Of a stretch of 64,000 bases of DNA, positions 12,053-22,298 are shown piece after piece. Position numbers and translations under genes: made by a program. The notes beneath the pieces were generated by a model that was not told the origin of the DNA, ran no database searches, and was given only the letters and a program-made list of their open reading frames with translations. Each line of letters begins with the position of its first letter. Positions within the stretch are counted from its first letter, which is position 1. Source of the DNA: Penicillus capitatus (Eukaryota > Chlorophyta); contig OZ287710.1 of the NCBI GenBank assembly GCA_965649825.1, forward strand, positions 425,639 through 489,638. The letters run 5' to 3'.

Positions 12053-12979
12053 TCATGTTTTGGCGACTCCCTGAGGAACCACTGATCTCAATATTTGCTC
12101 TGCCAAAGCATCCACCTAGATGACAAGCAGACCACGAAACATGAGACGTCATACAAGCAGACAGATAGGCCATACCTGTATTTCCAGTGATTTCATGGCT
12201 TCATCTCTTTCCTTCTGGAAATTTGCAAAGGCGGCTGCAACTTCTGCATCCGATTTCTAAGGACAAACCAAGACAGAGTCAGTGTGTGGTAGGCACAACT
12301 GTGTATAGCTTACGCTTTTCGCGTCGCCGAAGACGGTTTCATTCTTCGCCTCGATCTCTCTTCTGTTCTGCATGACAGAATGATCGATGATCATTGATGC
12401 ATGGAAACGCCTTTATGCTTCTTGCCTTGTTGAGTGAAGACTGTGCCTCCACTCGTGCCTTTTTCAGAATATCACTAGCATCTTTCTCCAATTTCTCAAT
12501 CTCATCCGTCCTCGACGCGACGCTTGCGAGTTCGTCGCGGATGAACTTATCCCTTTTGTCCAATATTTCGCCCACAGGGGTAAACCATGCTTTATCCAAG
12601 AAAACCTGACAGAAAACAACCATGGATATCTGTTTGTGGATCTCGAGCCAAACCATGAGAAGCAGAAATTGGATCGCCATGATAGGCAATGTGAAGTTGA
12701 TTTCAAGTAGCTTTCCAGCATCAGCATATGCCGGCAGTGTCAGTACAAGGGAAGAAAGAGTCGTCAGACTGACAGGTTTCGCAAAGGACTCCAAAACTGT
12801 TTTGCCATTTGGACTGTCACATTAAACAACGACTGCAGTCATGTGCCACAGCAGAAATAAGATCACGTGGATGGTTGTGCCGCCTTTGCCACTATGCTTG
12901 TCTTCCGTGATAGAGATGTGCGCGGGAAAGCGGACGAAGTGCCTTTGAAGAGTGACATACGTGGCGACGTGGCCATCAT
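12053..12979 (-). CDS. ATPG: Chloroplast ATP synthase subunit b' (AtpG), nuclear encoded
   Basis: The first exon encodes a classical transit peptide (MMATSPRMSLFKGTSSAFPR, rich in Ser, Thr, Arg and poor in acid) with no hydrophobic signal peptide before it. After a short intron the mature region contains LSSLVLTLPAYADAGKLLEI, a thylakoid-directed stretch, and the b/b' membrane anchor ending at ITMAIQ-type sequence, then AWFTPVGEILDKRDKFIRDE. The stalk is a long charged helix, and the last exon, VDALAEQILRSVVPQG, is the typical b' C-terminus. Subunit b' forms the peripheral stalk of CF1Fo in the thylakoid membrane. In red algal and glaucophyte plastids atpG is plastid-encoded, whereas in the green lineage it is nuclear, so this gene is strong evidence for a primary green plastid. 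Introns of about 55-60 nt. Confidence 0.93.
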
Positions 12980-13172
12980 CTTGTCGGTAATAGTACGCTC
13001 GCCGGCACCTTCTGGAGAACGACGTTGCTCAACGACAGACTGTACGTAGGCGTGCGTACGACAGAGAGATCTTGCAGTTGAGATTGATTACATCATTCTT
13101 CGTCCAACTTTGAACTGTATCCATCTTTGCAAATCATTCCCCGATAACATCCACAAGGTAATACGCTTGATT

Positions 13173-14454
13173 CTAGTGCTCAAGAGGAAGAAGAGACAAA
13201 TGACCCTCCATGACGATCTCGTTCATGTTCAAATCCTCAACTTCTCCACTAAGATACGCTATTCTGTTAAAACAGAACAAACAAGATCAAGGGCAGGATC
13301 ATAGAACAGCGCCATGCTGTATGTATCTATACCTCGCTGTTTTGTTCTCGACATCGAGTTGCTGAATTCGGACCATATACCATTTCTGATCATCCGGCCA
13401 GAACAACTACCGATGCAAGCAGGCATTGGTGTCGATGGAATAGGCAAAGATGGAACAGAAGACCTCGGCTTCTCTGCCGATGAGAGCTTCTGTAATGTCA
13501 TTGGATGTTACCAAACGACCGTGTGGTTTTGGAGATGTCTGTGGTGCTGTCGACTGCGCGATTGCCATCTGCACACATACACGCACCGTGTCTCGACACG
13601 AAGAAGAGGGAGATAGAGGAGGCACTGTTGCTCTCGATTGAGCACATGTATCATCTGGTTTCTTCCTCTTTGTCCCGCTTGGAGCTCTTGCTCGACCTCT
13701 TTCCCTTTCTGTCACAATCTCAAACAGAGTCGGATACTGATTCATCAGTTTGAACATCCTCAGACTGCCACGCCACATCCCAACCACAGAATCATGTCAC
13801 GATGGACGTGGATTACCGTTCATTCTGATCCAACTTGGCACCATAATAGAAGGCAACAGCGTAGAGCCACGAGTCTGAATGGACAGCAACAAGTGCCAAC
13901 CAATCTCTATCATACGAGTCCAACGACAGCATCGCGTCACTAGTGCCTAACAGAACCATGTTTACCTCTTCTGCATGCCGTCTCGCGCAAAGTTGATTCC
14001 AAGACATGGTTCAGGTAATTCAGGAGGAACCTCTTCGGATGGGAGGTCCACAGACCAGGTCCCGTCTCGATCACCTGATCGTTGCCACAACCGTTCGCAT
14101 GAGATCATCGTCCCATTTTCTTCAGGAGTACCGTATAGGCAAAGGTTCTCTCGTTCTGGATCACACTGCTGATAGAATTCGTCCAGGTCTGCACATCACC
14201 GCTATCAGTTCGGATGAGGCCATACAAAAAAAGGAACGACGCCACAGAACGGCAAAGAGGCGACAGCAAAGACAGAAATGAGGTCTGTCTACTAAACGCA
14301 ACGGCATCTCATGGTCTTCTTTGCAGTAAAAAATGAAACGAGCGAACTACATCACGTACTGTTTTTTACCATCAGTGAGCGCTCTCATAAGTCCGGCGCG
14401 TCGGCCGCGGTAGTCTTCAAAAATGTCGTCGACCGTTTTCGGGTGCTCGCTCAT
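13173..14454 (-). CDS. Alfin1-like domain protein with C-terminal Tudor-like domain
   Basis: The N-terminus reads [20 protein letters not shown], then [17 protein letters not shown], then [20 protein letters not shown] and [20 protein letters not shown], and ends [10 protein letters not shown]: a complete Alfin domain (DUF3594). Land-plant Alfin-like proteins then carry a PHD finger reading H3K4me3. Here I see no Cys/His-rich PHD. Instead, after a basic and Ser/Pro-rich linker, two exons give [20 protein letters not shown] followed by [17 protein letters not shown], which looks like a Tudor fold (aromatic cage positions W, Y). The protein is probably nuclear and chromatin-associated. Introns fall in the middle of conserved blocks and splice cleanly. 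Stop at 13173-13175. It is divergently arranged with the next gene, 214 bp between start codons. Confidence 0.82.
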
Positions 14455-14668
14455 CTTTCCTCTTCCTTCTGTGCGTCTTCGGCTCTGCTAAGAGATAGAA
14501 TATACGGAGTGGTTCTTCTGCGCAGTAGTGCCTGCGCTGAATAAGAAAAAGCGACGGTTACGAGTCTTGGCTCAAGTTTGTTTTTGAGGGAGACCACAAG
14601 TCAACGAACAAAACGGGACAACCGTACAGCGAAAACCAGCTAGCTTCGAGGGATTAAATTGCCTGATA
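14455..14668. promoter_or_regulatory. Shared 5' region of two divergent genes
   Basis: The interval between the Alfin-Tudor start (minus) and the asparagine-synthetase-like start (plus) must hold both promoters and 5' UTRs. No obvious TATA box was recognised. Confidence 0.4.
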
Positions 14669-16712
14669 ATGTGCGGAATCCTCTGTCTGTTGCGGAAAGC
14701 GGTGATCGACGAGGATGTCCTTCGGGTTTGCGGTCTGACATGCAGTACATGCCGAGAGAATTTCGAGACATTGTACGAAGCAAGAATAGAAGACTTCTAT
14801 GAAACTCTGAGCAGAAGAGGGCCCGATTTATTCGCTCAGATTCAGGTTATGGCTCAGATGATTTCACATGGCGACTGAAAACGGGTGTCTTGTCGATGGA
14901 AGGATGAGGCGGGAGGGGATGAAATCCAGATACACATAGCAGGATCTCTGTTGCAGCTTCGAGGAAAAGAGATTCGCCCTGCCGTGTGCACGGATGACAG
15001 CAAGAATGTACTCGTCTTCAATGGAGAGATCTATGCTGGTCTGGATGTCACTGAGGATGACAATGACACGGAGGCACTCTTCTGTGCACTTCGGGAAGCA
15101 CACCATCCACCAAGTGTGCTGTGATTCAAAGAAGAATGGGTGTCGGATGCGCTTACTGATACCTTTGCAGATATTGTTCATCTGTTCCGTTCCATCAAAG
15201 GACCTTGGTCTTTTGTCTTCTGGAAGCCAGAGAACAAAGAGTTGTGGTTTGGAAGAGATGCCTTTGGTTGATTTCCGACATGTTCTTCTTTGTGTGAGGC
15301 CAACAGATGTGCGTTGTGTTTGTCAGGGAGAAGAAGTCTACTGTTTCATTACGATCCCCGCATTCAGCAATGCATTTTATCATCTACTGTTCCACTGAAC
15401 GGAGATGGCAAGTGGCTGCACACAAGAGAAATTCCTCCTGGAATTTATCGATGGAAAGTATCCAATGCGGAACGGAGAGATTGTCTAAGGATTGAACATC
15501 AGTGGACAGAGATCGTCGCAGCAAGATCTCTGTCGTTTTCATCGATAGAGGTTGCGGCTGATGCATTTCTGGAGAGACTGAGACACTCTGTAAAAGTGAA
15601 GACACATTCTCAGAACAGCAGCCAAGTGAAATGGATCTCCTGCAGATTCGGTATGAAATGGCAAACGCAGCAGCAGACGATCTATCCTCCCCCGTCCTCC
15701 TTCTTTTTAGTGGCGGTGTGGATTCGACATTATTAGCAGCTATGCTTCATGAAGCAATGCCGCATGAATCGCCGATCGATCTGTGCAATGTCACCTTCAA
15801 CAGCGACGAGGCTCCCGACAGAATCAGTACTCTGTCGTGCATATGTCTTTCGAACATGGAGGATATTGCAGATTCGATATCAGCATTGGAGGCGTTGATA
15901 GCATGGGCACCTGAGAGGGAATGGAGATTGATTTGCGTGGACTCTAATCTTGCAGAAATGGAGAGATTCAAGTGGCCTGTTCTCTGTCTGATTTGGATGC
16001 ATTCGTGGTTCCCTTCTAGGGATCGAGTCTTGGCACTTATACGTCCCTGCAACACGATCATGGATATGAACATTGGATCAGCCATTTGGCTGGCAGCACA
16101 GGCAGATGGGTATCTTCATCCCTCAGGCACAACATACACATCTCGTGCTCGAATTGTCTTCGTCGGACATGGTGCTGATGAACAGTGTGCCGGATACGCT
16201 CGTCACCGAACTAAGTGCGAAGCACTTCTCACTGAACCACTTTTTGGAATCACGATTTCAGATATCGAGAGGGGGGATGGTCCTGCGTCGAGGATGAACT
16301 CACTCTTGAGATGTCCAGATTGTGGACGAGAAATCTGGGCAGAGATGATCGACTCATATCAGATCATGGCAGAGAAGCCAGACTTCCCTTTCTCGATGAG
16401 CACGTTGTTTCCTTTCTGCGGCAGATTCCTCTGGAATTTTTGTTCGATCCCAGTCAGCCACGAGGTGCGGATCGACCATTGTATAAAGAAACATTCTGCT
16501 GACCCCCCTGTGATCTAGGCGTTGGAGAGAAGATCCTCCTGCGAGAAGCCCTTCGGCGTTTGGGTCTGGCCAGTATCTCGACAAGAGAGAAGAGAGCAAT
16601 TCAATTTGGGTCTCACATCAGCAAATTAACAAACAGAGATCAGTTTGGCAGCAACAGAGCTGCGAACAGACATCAAGCTGGAACACGTCGTCTTAACAAC
16701 GACAGACCATAA
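14669..16712 (+). CDS. Asparagine synthetase domain-containing protein (ASNSD1-like)
   Basis: The protein starts MCGILCLL, so Cys2 would be the N-terminal nucleophile of a class II glutamine amidotransferase domain. Later blocks are [33 protein letters not shown] and LWFGRDAFG. The synthetase half has the PP-loop [20 protein letters not shown] and the downstream motif [19 protein letters not shown], then [20 protein letters not shown]. The spacing and the divergent C-terminus (ending LNNDRP) resemble ASNSD1 rather than true asparagine synthetase. The biochemical role of ASNSD1 is poorly known. Several introns of about 50-60 nt. The 3' end faces the selenoprotein gene, leaving 118 bp between the two stop codons. 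Confidence 0.85.
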
Positions 16713-16757
16713 CAAATCATGGCATCGCTTCACAATCGCTGCCATAACACTGCATCC

Positions 16758-16787
16758 ATCAAGAAACACCGAGTGTTTCCATCATAA
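16758..16787 (-). promoter_or_regulatory. Candidate SECIS-like hairpin in the selenoprotein 3' region
   Basis: On the minus strand, about 45 nt after the selenoprotein stop, an ATGA is followed by the arms GAAACAC and GTGTTTC around a short loop and then by TGAT. The ATGA...TGA layout flanking a hairpin is the arrangement of a SECIS quartet, but the helix is shorter than usual and an apical AA was not clear. A second hairpin (ATGGCA / TGCCAT) lies further downstream, at about 16710-16745. Confidence 0.25.
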
Positions 16788-16830
16788 ACAGTGTAGGCAA
16801 ACAACTGTTATGCATCGAGTGATATTGTAA

Positions 16831-17180
16831 CTAAGGGTTGTCAGACGTAGAAATAGCCTCAATCTCATCAATGATATTCTTAGCAACCTGTTCAGTGGCA
16901 GAAACAGAATGCGGTTCTCCAGTTTGAAATTTCGACCAAAGAGTGATATCCGTCGCACCACGTCTAACCAGACAAATATTTGCATCCTCTCAAAGAGAAT
17001 GGCCATTGTTTACTTCCAAACGACTTCGAATGCGCCTGTTCGAGGAGCTCCTTGCGGATTCGGACGAATCGCAAAACGGTTCGGGAACTTTGCCTCTAGA
17101 CGATCACGAAGCAGATCGAAACGTGGTGCGTAGTTTCATCTGATGCAGTATTCGATGTCGATATCTTGCTTCGACGCCAT
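16831..17180 (-). CDS. Rdx-family selenoprotein (SelW/SelH-like), Sec at in-frame TGA
   Basis: Read through one TGA (17136-17138), the minus strand gives a complete 99-residue protein with one 50-nt GT-AG intron. It begins MASKQDIDIEYCIR, then Sec, then NYAPRFDLLRDRLEAKFPN, IRPNPQGAPRTGAFEVVWK and, in exon 2, ITLWSKFQTGEPHSVSATEQ. The Cys-x-x-Sec redox motif lies at the end of the first beta strand, as in SelW, SelH and other thioredoxin-like Rdx proteins. The segment NPxxxPRxGxFEV followed by LWS and GEP resembles SelH most. No start-to-stop ORF would be called here by standard rules because of the TGA. The protein is probably a small thiol/selenol oxidoreductase. Both the sequence after the TGA and the exact splice join argue against chance. 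A SECIS should lie between 16713 and 16830. Confidence 0.8.
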
Positions 17181-17346
17181 GACGACGCCTCTTGTTCGAA
17201 TGAGAGCGCGATTTGGACGCGGGTTCCGAAGAACGATTCTCAGTCTATGTGATGCCCGATTTGTCAACATCAGCGAAACCAACGGGGAGATCCAACACTG
17301 GATCGCTCAAAAGCGTTTGGTGAATGAATAAATCGGACATCTCTGG

Positions 17347-17722
17347 ATGAGACGTCGACGCATCATCATCATGCAGCTGTCGACTTCGTTCTTAGGTAAT
17401 CAACTCCGCGCCACTCGTGCGGCCTCTGCACTCAATGCCAGTGGAACGATGTCTACGGCGACGCGCCAAGTGACGACAATGGCCAAGAAGAAAGGCGTGA
17501 GAATGATCGTCACGTTGGAGTGTACAGAAGCACGAGCCCTGGGGAAACCCCCTTCCCGTTATACGACTGAGAAGGTCAGCAAAACGCATCCTAATCACAT
17601 CCTCTCTACTGAGACGGGCCTCTTCTACTGTGCAGAATAAACGCAACACACCGGATCGCCTTGAGCTGATGAAGTACAACCGCTTTTTAAGAAGACACAC
17701 TTTGCATCGAGAGATCAAATAG
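17347..17722 (+). CDS. RPL33: Plastid-type ribosomal protein L33, nuclear encoded
   Basis: Two exons. The first carries a transit-like leader ([20 protein letters not shown]) and then the L33 start [20 protein letters not shown] and [10 protein letters not shown] 61-nt intron separates the second exon, [20 protein letters not shown], ending HTLHREIK. The order and length match bacterial/plastid bL33 (about 55 residues mature). Of the four zinc-ribbon cysteines of the C+ form (CxxC...CxxC) only the first is kept, so this is a zinc-free variant. rpl33 is plastid-encoded in red algae and land plants but missing from many chlorophyte plastid genomes, so transfer to the nucleus fits a chlorophyte. 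The ATG at 17347 would add RRRRIII; the second ATG (17371) gives a better transit peptide. Confidence 0.88.
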
Positions 17723-17859
17723 AGATGTCTCCCAATTAGTATCTGTGGAAACTGAGTTTCCATTTGGGCACTGAATGCGTGTCAAGCATACGGATCGGTG
17801 CGATGAAATACACTGACGATTTTGAAGAGCATCAAGATTATGGCCGTTTGTTTGTTGGA

Positions 17860-18636
17860 TCATTCATTAAAGTGAATGGCACCAGATTTCAACACAACCA
17901 CAAAGGTACCTAGCATCGTCGCCGAAATCAATATGAAGCTGCACGCCAAGACCTGTCGACCAAACAAGAGGGGTATGGCGATGCCAGAGAAGATTAGGGA
18001 TCGTTCTTACAATCTGCGTCGTGGTGATGTTGTAAATGAAATTCCACCAAGGCTCGATATCTTCTTTGGATTCGAGTTCGGCAGGAAAGAGATCAGTTTT
18101 GGAAGAAAGGGGAGAGGAGGAGGACATGTCAAATGGATTCACTGCTTTACCGCTGGCCGACGAAAAGGACAATCCAGGATCCACAGTGGCTGTTTTGGCG
18201 TTTTCATCTGCCATTCCTTCGTCTGCGACGATCTCATTCATCGAATCAGAAGCAAATTGATTATTGAGAAGCTCTTCGAAATCGGGCCCCGCATAGTCCT
18301 TTCTGTCTCGACTCGTCAAACGTCGCACTTGTGCCGCTCCCTCATCAAAGGTACCAAGGTCTGAGCAAAACAGAATCTTGAGGAGATGGTAGTGACAAAA
18401 ACAGACCCGACCAGTTTCGGGATCTCGTTCAGCTAAAAGTCTTGATCCTCTGTGACGCTGCACGAAACGCTTTCTTTGCCATCGAACAGGTCTTGGTCCG
18501 CAAGTACAATTGAATCTGGACTGAGGAGAGAGAATCATTTCCAACGGGACAGTTTGTAGCTGCGAGCACGTCAATAACACCCACCACCTTGAGAGGTTCT
18601 CAACGCAGCAGCGGTGAATGGCGTTTTGATCGTCAT
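17860..18636 (-). CDS. Probable plastid membrane protein, one C-terminal helix
   Basis: I do not recognise a named family. The model starts MTIKTPFTAAALRTSQ and continues with a basic, Ser/Arg-rich leader that looks like a transit peptide. A later exon reads DLGTFDEGAAQVRRLTSRDR and then an acidic, Ser-rich stretch. The C-terminus is conserved-looking: KEDIEPWWNFIYNITTTQIV joins, after a 58-nt intron, to LACSFILISATMLGTFVVV and ends SGAIHFNE. That makes one transmembrane helix of about 22 residues close to the C-terminus. The presence of a leader and a thylakoid- or envelope-like helix suggests a plastid location. The first two exon joins are less certain than the last two. Its start codon lies only 16 bp from the start of the divergent neighbour. 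Confidence 0.6.
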
Positions 18637-18652
18637 CTATCGCTTCACCGAA
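18637..18652. promoter_or_regulatory. 16-bp gap between two divergent start codons
   Basis: The two proposed ATGs (minus at 18636, plus at 18653) are separated by 16 bp, so each promoter would have to lie within the opposite gene or the start choices are wrong. Confidence 0.4.
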
Positions 18653-19424
18653 ATGTCGATGCGACGACAGGCCCTGTCGTCGACCGGGCTGAGGAAACCG
18701 ATGGTGCCGCGGGTAAGGGTGCTATCGCTGTGTTCTGGAGACGACTCGTCAGTCTGAATGTCTTAACTTGTTGCAGTGTCCTCGATTGGCACCCGTCACT
18801 TTTTGGATCCATCACAAGTGGATGGTGGTTTGTGGGGCTGGCTTCGATCCAAATCCTACTCCACCAAAGAAGAAGAAGGAAGAGGCGGTGGATGAGAGAC
18901 AACAATGTACTCTGATGACATGCGACTTCTGTAGACGATCAAGTCAGCAGAGACTTTGGACCTTGATGATTCTGAGATCGAACGACGACTGGTAAATGGA
19001 CACTCGCATTTGCCGATCTGATGGGCATAGTGGTCGCTGATCATGTCAGATGCAACGAAAACTCCGTCGCAAGACTAAGGACACGAACAGCGGAACTGGC
19101 GCTTTCAAGGTGAATACTGAATCTGTCCCAGCTGCAGTGAACACAGACTTGGAGACAACAGCCATCTATGTTCTGACAACACTTTTTGGTCTGATACTGC
19201 TGAATGGATTCGTTCTTGCGGCAGCTGTGAGCAATGGATTCTCTGTTGGCTATTCCTTCCCTACTTATTGATGGATGATTTAGGGATTTCTGCCGAAGGA
19301 AGTGGACTCCTTTGCCGAAAAGATTCTGTATCCATCCTTCACGCCTGTGGTGCTTGTCTTTCTGGCCTGCTCGACTGCGTATGGAGTTTGGAAGACACGG
19401 GAGGAGAAGGAATCAGATGCTTGA
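18653..19424 (+). CDS. Probable plastid protein with two transmembrane helices
   Basis: Not a family I can name. Spliced exons give MSMRRQALSSTGLRKPMVPR, a transit-like leader, then a charged region ending LDLDDSEIERRL, then QRKLRRKTKDTNSGTGAF. Two hydrophobic segments follow: AIYVLTTLFGLILLNGFVLA and, after a further intron, LYPSFTPVVLVFLACSTAYG, ending VWKTREEKESDA. Between them, GFLPKEVDSFAEKI looks like a short amphipathic loop. The topology (two helices, charged tail) resembles small conserved thylakoid proteins of green plants. Four introns of 57-64 nt with standard borders. Its close pairing with another probable plastid protein on the opposite strand suggests co-expression. Confidence 0.65.
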
Positions 19425-19456
19425 ATCTGTCTGCGTCTCGATAAACGTTTTTCGTA

Positions 19457-22298
19457 ATGCATCGTGTTTTTGTGTTTCCACGTCGCTGCGCCAAAGCGTC
19501 GTTGTCCATTTTCTGTCCATCCTTGACTTCTCTCGTAGATAGCCGCGTCGAGAACCAGATCTGCGTCAAACGCTGTCCACAACAGACATCGCAGTCAACG
19601 CGATCGATCTTCACAAGGTTGTTCCGTGGACCTCGTGCTGAAAGAGAGAAGGCAGAACGCACGGCATGTGGCCACACATGGACAGATAGCTACAAGTTGA
19701 TCTCCCTGCCCAGAAATATCTCATCCGAGTCGCCAACTGTTCCCGCGACAGATGGTTGGAAGAGGGCGGAGAGCCATTGCGGACATATCTGCTGGATGAG
19801 ACAGAGTACACGAAGCAGTTTCTAAAAGGGAAACTGAAACACCTCAAGGATTTCAGGAAACAGATTCGAGAGGCATCGGCGCCTGTTGTGAGTGGAAAGA
19901 CCAGTAATGACTCTCCACCTTCCCTTTCTGTGCTCAGATCGAGTTTCCTGAAGTGTGGTGGCCTTATGAATACTGGACGGAACCATCTGAAGCAGATCCA
20001 GACGACCAGGCATTTTACCGAAAGAACTTGGAAAAGAAGGACGCGAAACCGCAGTTGCTCGTAGATACAGGCACGCTTGAGGATGACTATGGACAAACAG
20101 GTGCTGCTGAGAGAGCTTTGCTTCTGTATTAAACCGTTCACTGGTTTCTCTAGGAGTGGGCGGCATCAAGATGTCTCCCTGTCAGAATCTGCTTGCAATG
20201 TTGACAGAGTTTGAGAAAGGTTCAGAATCCTATATAATTCACATCCTCGATCTCGAGAAAGGTGAGTGCCCAGCCTATTTAACCACTGCGTGAAGATTCG
20301 CCTGCCAACAGAACAAGTGCTGGAAGATGAGATTGTCCATCCAAATGTCTCCGGATGCGAATGGTCCAAGGACAGCAAGAAGCTTGTTTACACGACGCAT
20401 GACACGCAGAATCGGCCACACAAAGCGCATTCCGAGGATTTCATGTTTGATTCTGAATGACATGTTTAGGTCTGGGTACATACACTGGGAACCTCCATCA
20501 AGGAAGATCAGTGCATACTGGAAGAGAATGACCCCAAATTCTATCTGCACGTCGGCACAACGAAGAGTCGAGAGTTCTTAGTGATCACTGCCGCGTCAAA
20601 GATGTCTTCGGAAGTACATCTTTTGCCTGGAGCTGTCAACACGCCGTATGCACTGACTTTGGTCCAAGAGCGTCAACCAGGGCTTGAGTACTTTGTTGAG
20701 TGCTGGAAAGACAGGCTTGTCATCTTGGCAAACGATACGTCTAGTGGGAACTATGCTTTGAGCTCAACAAAGATGGCTACACCTCATAAGGAGAACTGGG
20801 AGATTCTGATCGACGAAAACGATGAATTCGTCATCGAAGACCTGGAAATGAACCACAGAAAGTGAGAGCCTGTTGTTGAAGAGCATTTCGTCCATTTTCT
20901 GCCTTAGATGTGTTTTGTTGACAAGATCTTTTAGAGGACAGGAGCTGAAGGTCATTGATTTGGATGTGGATCCGAGGACTCCCTTAAATGTGCCGCTCCC
21001 AGAGTGGTGTCGGCAGATTACACTTGGTGCAAATCTGGATTTTCTCTCCGATAACTTCTGTTTTTTCATTTCGTCGCCAATTCAAAAAACACAAGCTTTC
21101 GAGTACAACTTCGCGACCAAGGAATGTCTGCCAGATCCACACCAAGTACTACTTTGTGTACACTGTTTGTCAGGTTTTGCGATACACGTTTTGGTAGGAG
21201 ACGTCGATTCCGTTTTCCAGTGATGACTACGTTTGCAAAACGGAGATGTCAAGAGCATCCGACGGAGCGATGGTATTCCTTCAGTAAACTCTTCGAGAGA
21301 TCGCTAATCAGCTCTTGGATTCAGATACCGTTGACAATCGTTCACAAGAAGGAATTGGTGCTTGATGGCAGCCATCCCTGCCTACTTGAAGTCTATGGGG
21401 CCTATGGGCATGCTTTGGATCTCGGCTTTCAAGCGCATCGAACACCTTTGCTTACTCACGGATGGATTGTAAGCTTCTCCTGCCATTCATAAAGGCACCT
21501 GGTTCTTAGTTAGCATTTGGACATGTCCGAGGCGGCGGAGAATTCGGCCGACTCTGGCACAAAATGGGAAGACTAGAGAAAAAGCAAAACTCTATCTCAG
21601 ACTGTGTGCATGCTATGCAGCATCTCATTTCGGGAGGTAAGCTTGTCGATCCGGTCTCCATCCATTTGACTGCACGAATCGCTTGCAGGTTACACAAGTG
21701 CTGGTCAAATCGCACTGGAAAGTTTCAGTGCTGGAGGCGTTGTTGCAGGTGCTGTCATCAACAGTCATGCAAATCTGTTGCTTGCAGCTATTCTACAAGT
21801 TCCCTTCCTGGATGTCTTGACAGTGTTGACAGATGAAAACCAACCGTTGACTGTTCACGAATATGAAGAATGGGGAGATCCACACAATCCCGACGACTTC
21901 GTCAGAGTAGCATCACTCTTGTCACTTTACTGCCGTCGAAGTATCTTCTTTGCCCAGATAAGGAGTCTGTGTCCATATCAGAACATAAAAGCAGGCGAGT
22001 ATCCAAGCGTCTTTGTGAGCTGTGGTTTCAACGATTCCCGCGTCCCTGTATGGGGTCCAGCCAAATGGGTCGCCAAAATGAAGGAAAACCAAGTAAGAAG
22101 GATCAGAGTTCGTTTTCAAAGTTAAATGCTTTCATTCAGAGATCGGATGCAAAGATCTTTCTTCATGCGGATTTTGAAGGGGGGCATTTTAGTTCCGAGT
22201 CCGAAAGGAATGATCTGAGGGATCTCCAATACTCTTACTTGATGCATCTTTGGGAACAATACTGTCGGATAAAAATCCCCAGACAGGCAATAGCTTAA
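19457..22298 (+). CDS. Prolyl oligopeptidase / oligopeptidase B family (S9A)
   Basis: A long multi-exon gene. The N-terminal leader (MHRVFVFPRRCAKASLSIF) is basic and could be an organelle-targeting peptide. The beta-propeller part includes TYLLDETEYTKQFLKG, VWWPYEYWTEPSEADPDDQ, VSGCEWSKDSKKLVYTTHD and VIDLDVDPRTPLNVPLPEW. The catalytic domain contains IPLTIVHKKELVLDGSHPCL, LEVYGAYGHALDLGF and AFGHVRGGGEFGRLWHK. All three catalytic residues are visible: Ser in ESFSAGGVVAGAVIN (about 21730), Asp in SCGFNDSRVPVW (about 22030) and His in EGGHFSSES (about 22190). Such enzymes cleave short peptides after basic or proline residues. The usual GxSxGG is changed to SFSAGG (first Gly replaced). The stop overlaps the stop of the convergent SDHAF1 gene. 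Confidence 0.88.

Noticed and set aside
13407-13787. Minus-strand ORF over the Alfin-Tudor gene read as one exon
   Set aside because: It runs past a clear GT donor into intron sequence; splicing restores the Tudor-like frame instead.
16909-17331. Plus-strand ORFs over the selenoprotein locus
   Set aside because: They need introns under 30 nt to join and show no family; the minus-strand selenoprotein explains the region better.
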